A stretch of DNA of 32,193 nt from Zygnema cylindricum. Taxonomy: Eukaryota; Streptophyta; Zygnematophyceae; Zygnematales; Zygnemataceae. A program made the translations under genes and the position numbers. The stretch covers positions 181,045 to 213,237 of the forward strand of contig JBBHKE010002769.1 of the NCBI GenBank assembly GCA_037447655.1. Direction: 5' to 3'. How positions within the stretch are numbered: position 1 is the stretch's first letter; the number at the start of each line of letters is the position of its first letter. Shown piece by piece: positions 30,370-32,193 of this stretch. Under the pieces are notes generated by a model, which saw nothing but the letters and a program-made list of their open reading frames with translations, was not told the DNA's origin and did not search any database.

Positions 30370-30653
30370 TTCAAAAGTAGGTGAAAGCAGGCCCATACAA
30401 TATGCCTATTGTATGCAAAACATACAATATTAACTTAAGACCCATATTGTATTTGGACCTATTCGGACCAATTAAAACATTTGGACCAAACATTGAACCA
30501 ATTAAAACATTCGGACCAAAAAATATTATTTCCACCGTCAAATTTTGACGATCGGACGGTCGCTGATCGAAGTAGCGATGTAAGAAGATCACACAACTTA
30601 CGATAAGGCGCCAACCAAAGGCTTACCATAAAAACGACTACTTTTGAACTATG
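30365..30653 (-). mobile_element. hAT-like MITE, copy 2 (uninterrupted)
   Basis: This 289-bp element has ends CATAGTTCAAAAGTAG and CTACTTTTGAACTATG, flanked by GTCAAAAG (30357-30364) and GTCAAACG (30654-30661), an 8-bp duplication with one mismatch. Reverse-complemented, it follows copy 1 at 7998-8776 over both ends and much of the middle. It lacks the nested TA-target MITE and the extra roughly 200 bp. Confidence 0.88.
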
Positions 30654-30661
30654 GTCAAACG

Positions 30662-31740
30662 AACTTTGTATGCTAGCCGTACATTTCGTACAGTCCGTAT
30701 ACTAGCTTTAAAATTTTATAACACATGTGAGTGTGGCTAATTGATTTTTTTCTATCTAGAATCGTAAATTAAAGTTGATATTCATAGGGTTGTGTGATTA
30801 ACATTAATTAATTATTCTGGGTAAAAGAAACTCTGCACATTATAAACACATCAAAATTAAGTGGTCCATAGTGAGCCACGTGGTCTAACATAATCCAAAG
30901 CAGTTAATTAAACTGATTACACTAATAGTACATCGAAATCCTCTACTGTATATAGTGTGGACGCACGGAGAGTAAAAAACATTATTTAGAGCAGTTCAAA
31001 ACAACGGTTCCACTAATAATTCATGGGATTGACGGTGAATTCCTTCGCTGTAGATAATGTGGACGCCTGGACGGAGAGAGAGTACGGCAGTTACGAAAAT
31101 AATGTAAGTTATACCTTATTAATGTATACGCCAAAAAAGGGTATATTGCTTAAAGTGGCCCGTAGCCACAAAATGTCGCACTATGTTTTTCTACCAAAAG
31201 AAACAGTAAAAATACAGTGCGTAAAAAGCTTTACGCACCGTGCTTTGTCCTCTTTTGCATTCCGTCCTTAACCGAACTACGAAGAACAAAGAACCACCGA
31301 ACGGAGTACAATAAATAGTTCTTTGTCCAGTTTGAACGGAGGACGAGAATCACAGTTCGGCGGTTAAGATTACGGTCCAGCAAAACGATCACCGCCACGT
31401 GGCAACGGATTTCAGACCAAAACAATAGTTGATTAGGGTGCGTTACTTCAAACTTAGAGACTTTTATTTGTTTTTTAGCACAGATACAACGGACATGGAT
31501 TTCGGGTGTCCCTATGTGTACCAAACGAAGTCGTGACGATTGTTTACGTCGACAATGCCCGTGACATTAGTAGATTACTAAATTAGGTTATGTGAAACGG
31601 AACAGTTCCGTGAGTTAAATGGTTGTGAAACAGCGCTTTTTGAAGCCACGCTTAAATGTGAAACGCGCCTTGGAGTCTCTTTTTTGTTCCAGTTTGTCGA
31701 GCAAATCCGGTTTTGTACGGAATCGAGGTTTGAAACATAA
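30662..31740. other. Unassigned region with a weak ORF and G-box words
   Basis: CACGTGG words lie near 30876 and 31396. A plus ORF at 31023-31271 (MGLTVNSFAVDNVDAWTERE) is not recognised. Its start region partly repeats sequence about 85 bp upstream (CACTAATA, then TGTGGACGC and CGGAGAG), so it may be repeat-derived. No splice structure was convincing. Confidence 0.35.
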
Positions 31741-32193
31741 TACCTTCTCCTTCCTCTCCCTCTCCCTCTCCCTCTCCCTCTCCCTCCCTCCCTTCTCCTC
31801 TCCTCTCTTCTTACAACCTGGTAGGAATTTTTTACCGCACTGTGTTTTTATGTTGCGAGGAAGAGAGAGGAAGATTAGGGGGAGGGGGAGGGGGAGAGAG
31901 GAGAGGGCGAGGGGAGGAGGAGAGAGGTAGGGGAGGGAAGGGGAAAAGCGGGGGAGGGAGAGGGAGAGGGGGAAGAGAGAGGAAGAGGGAGGGGGCGAAA
32001 AGGGGAAGGGAGGGGATGGAGAGAGGAGGAGGGGAGCGGGAGAGGAGAGAGGGGGAGGGGGAGGGGGATTAGAAGGAGAGAGAAGGAGCGTTGTATTTTT
32101 GTGTCACGCCATTTTTTAAGGATGGTCCAACATTCTTCTCTCCTCTCCTCTTCCCTCCCTCCCTCTCCCTCTCCCTCTCCCTCTCCCTCTCCT
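31741..32193. repeat. Alternating polypyrimidine and polypurine satellites
   Basis: CTCCCT units occur at about 31744-31804, GGGAGA/GGGGGA purine units at about 31858-32085, and CTCCCT units again from about 32137 to the window end. The opposing tracts are complementary in type. ORFs across them are low-complexity artefacts. Confidence 0.9.

Noticed and set aside
1-32193. tRNA, rRNA and CRISPR-like arrays
   Set aside because: No cloverleaf, rRNA core sequence or regularly spaced repeat-spacer pattern was recognised; the repeats present are satellites, LTRs or transposon ends.

Overview
The window reads as nuclear DNA of a land plant or close streptophyte relative. Genes have GT-AG introns with T-rich acceptors. 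The 3' end of a TOPLESS-type corepressor is present, and so is a plant-specific OSB organellar ssDNA-binding protein with its PDF motif. Two desiccation (LEA-class) genes with ABRE-like promoters complete the plant signal. I cannot name the species. The interstitial telomere-like array is TTAGGG-type, not the TTTAGGG usual in plants.

Layout. 1-1388: intron and the last two coding exons of a TOPLESS/TPR gene (+). 3117-3600: degenerate to perfect TTAGGG-type array. 3873-4454: proposed two-exon gene for a 68-residue single-pass membrane protein (+). 5038-5518: a 480-bp polypyrimidine satellite. 5584-10480: a repeat nest with a 228-bp tandem duplication, an 8-bp-TSD MITE inserted into it, a TA-target MITE inserted into that MITE, an element with TTAACCG subterminal repeats and a long foldback. 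10513-12495: ABRE-bearing promoter and three-exon dehydrin (+). 13988-16449: LTR retroelement in minus orientation (LTRs, PBS, PPT, one ORF, no visible pol). 16505-17175: two-exon LEA gene (-) with an ABRE-rich promoter to its right. 19461-24736: six-exon OSB gene (-), its introns loaded with MITEs and satellites. 25586-27637: decayed hAT transposase. 28-31.7 kb: AT-rich, with weak ORFs, a 24-bp coding-frame minisatellite and a second 8-bp-TSD MITE. 31741-32193: alternating polypyrimidine/polypurine satellites.

Functional reading. The dehydrin and the LEA gene converge on the retroelement. They share an unusual seven-codon first exon and a T[I/M]GLG motif at the start of exon 2, which suggests a common origin for the 5' ends of these two desiccation genes. 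The OSB protein would act in mitochondria or plastids on single-stranded DNA. TOPLESS is a nuclear corepressor. These genes do not form an operon-like system.

The most informative observations are the reconstructed OSB gene with its last exon bracketed by complementary CU and GA tracts, a nested MITE with a paralogous empty site in the same window, and the apparently non-autonomous LTR element abutting the LEA gene. All gene models come from reading splice signals and reading frames by eye; no search was run.
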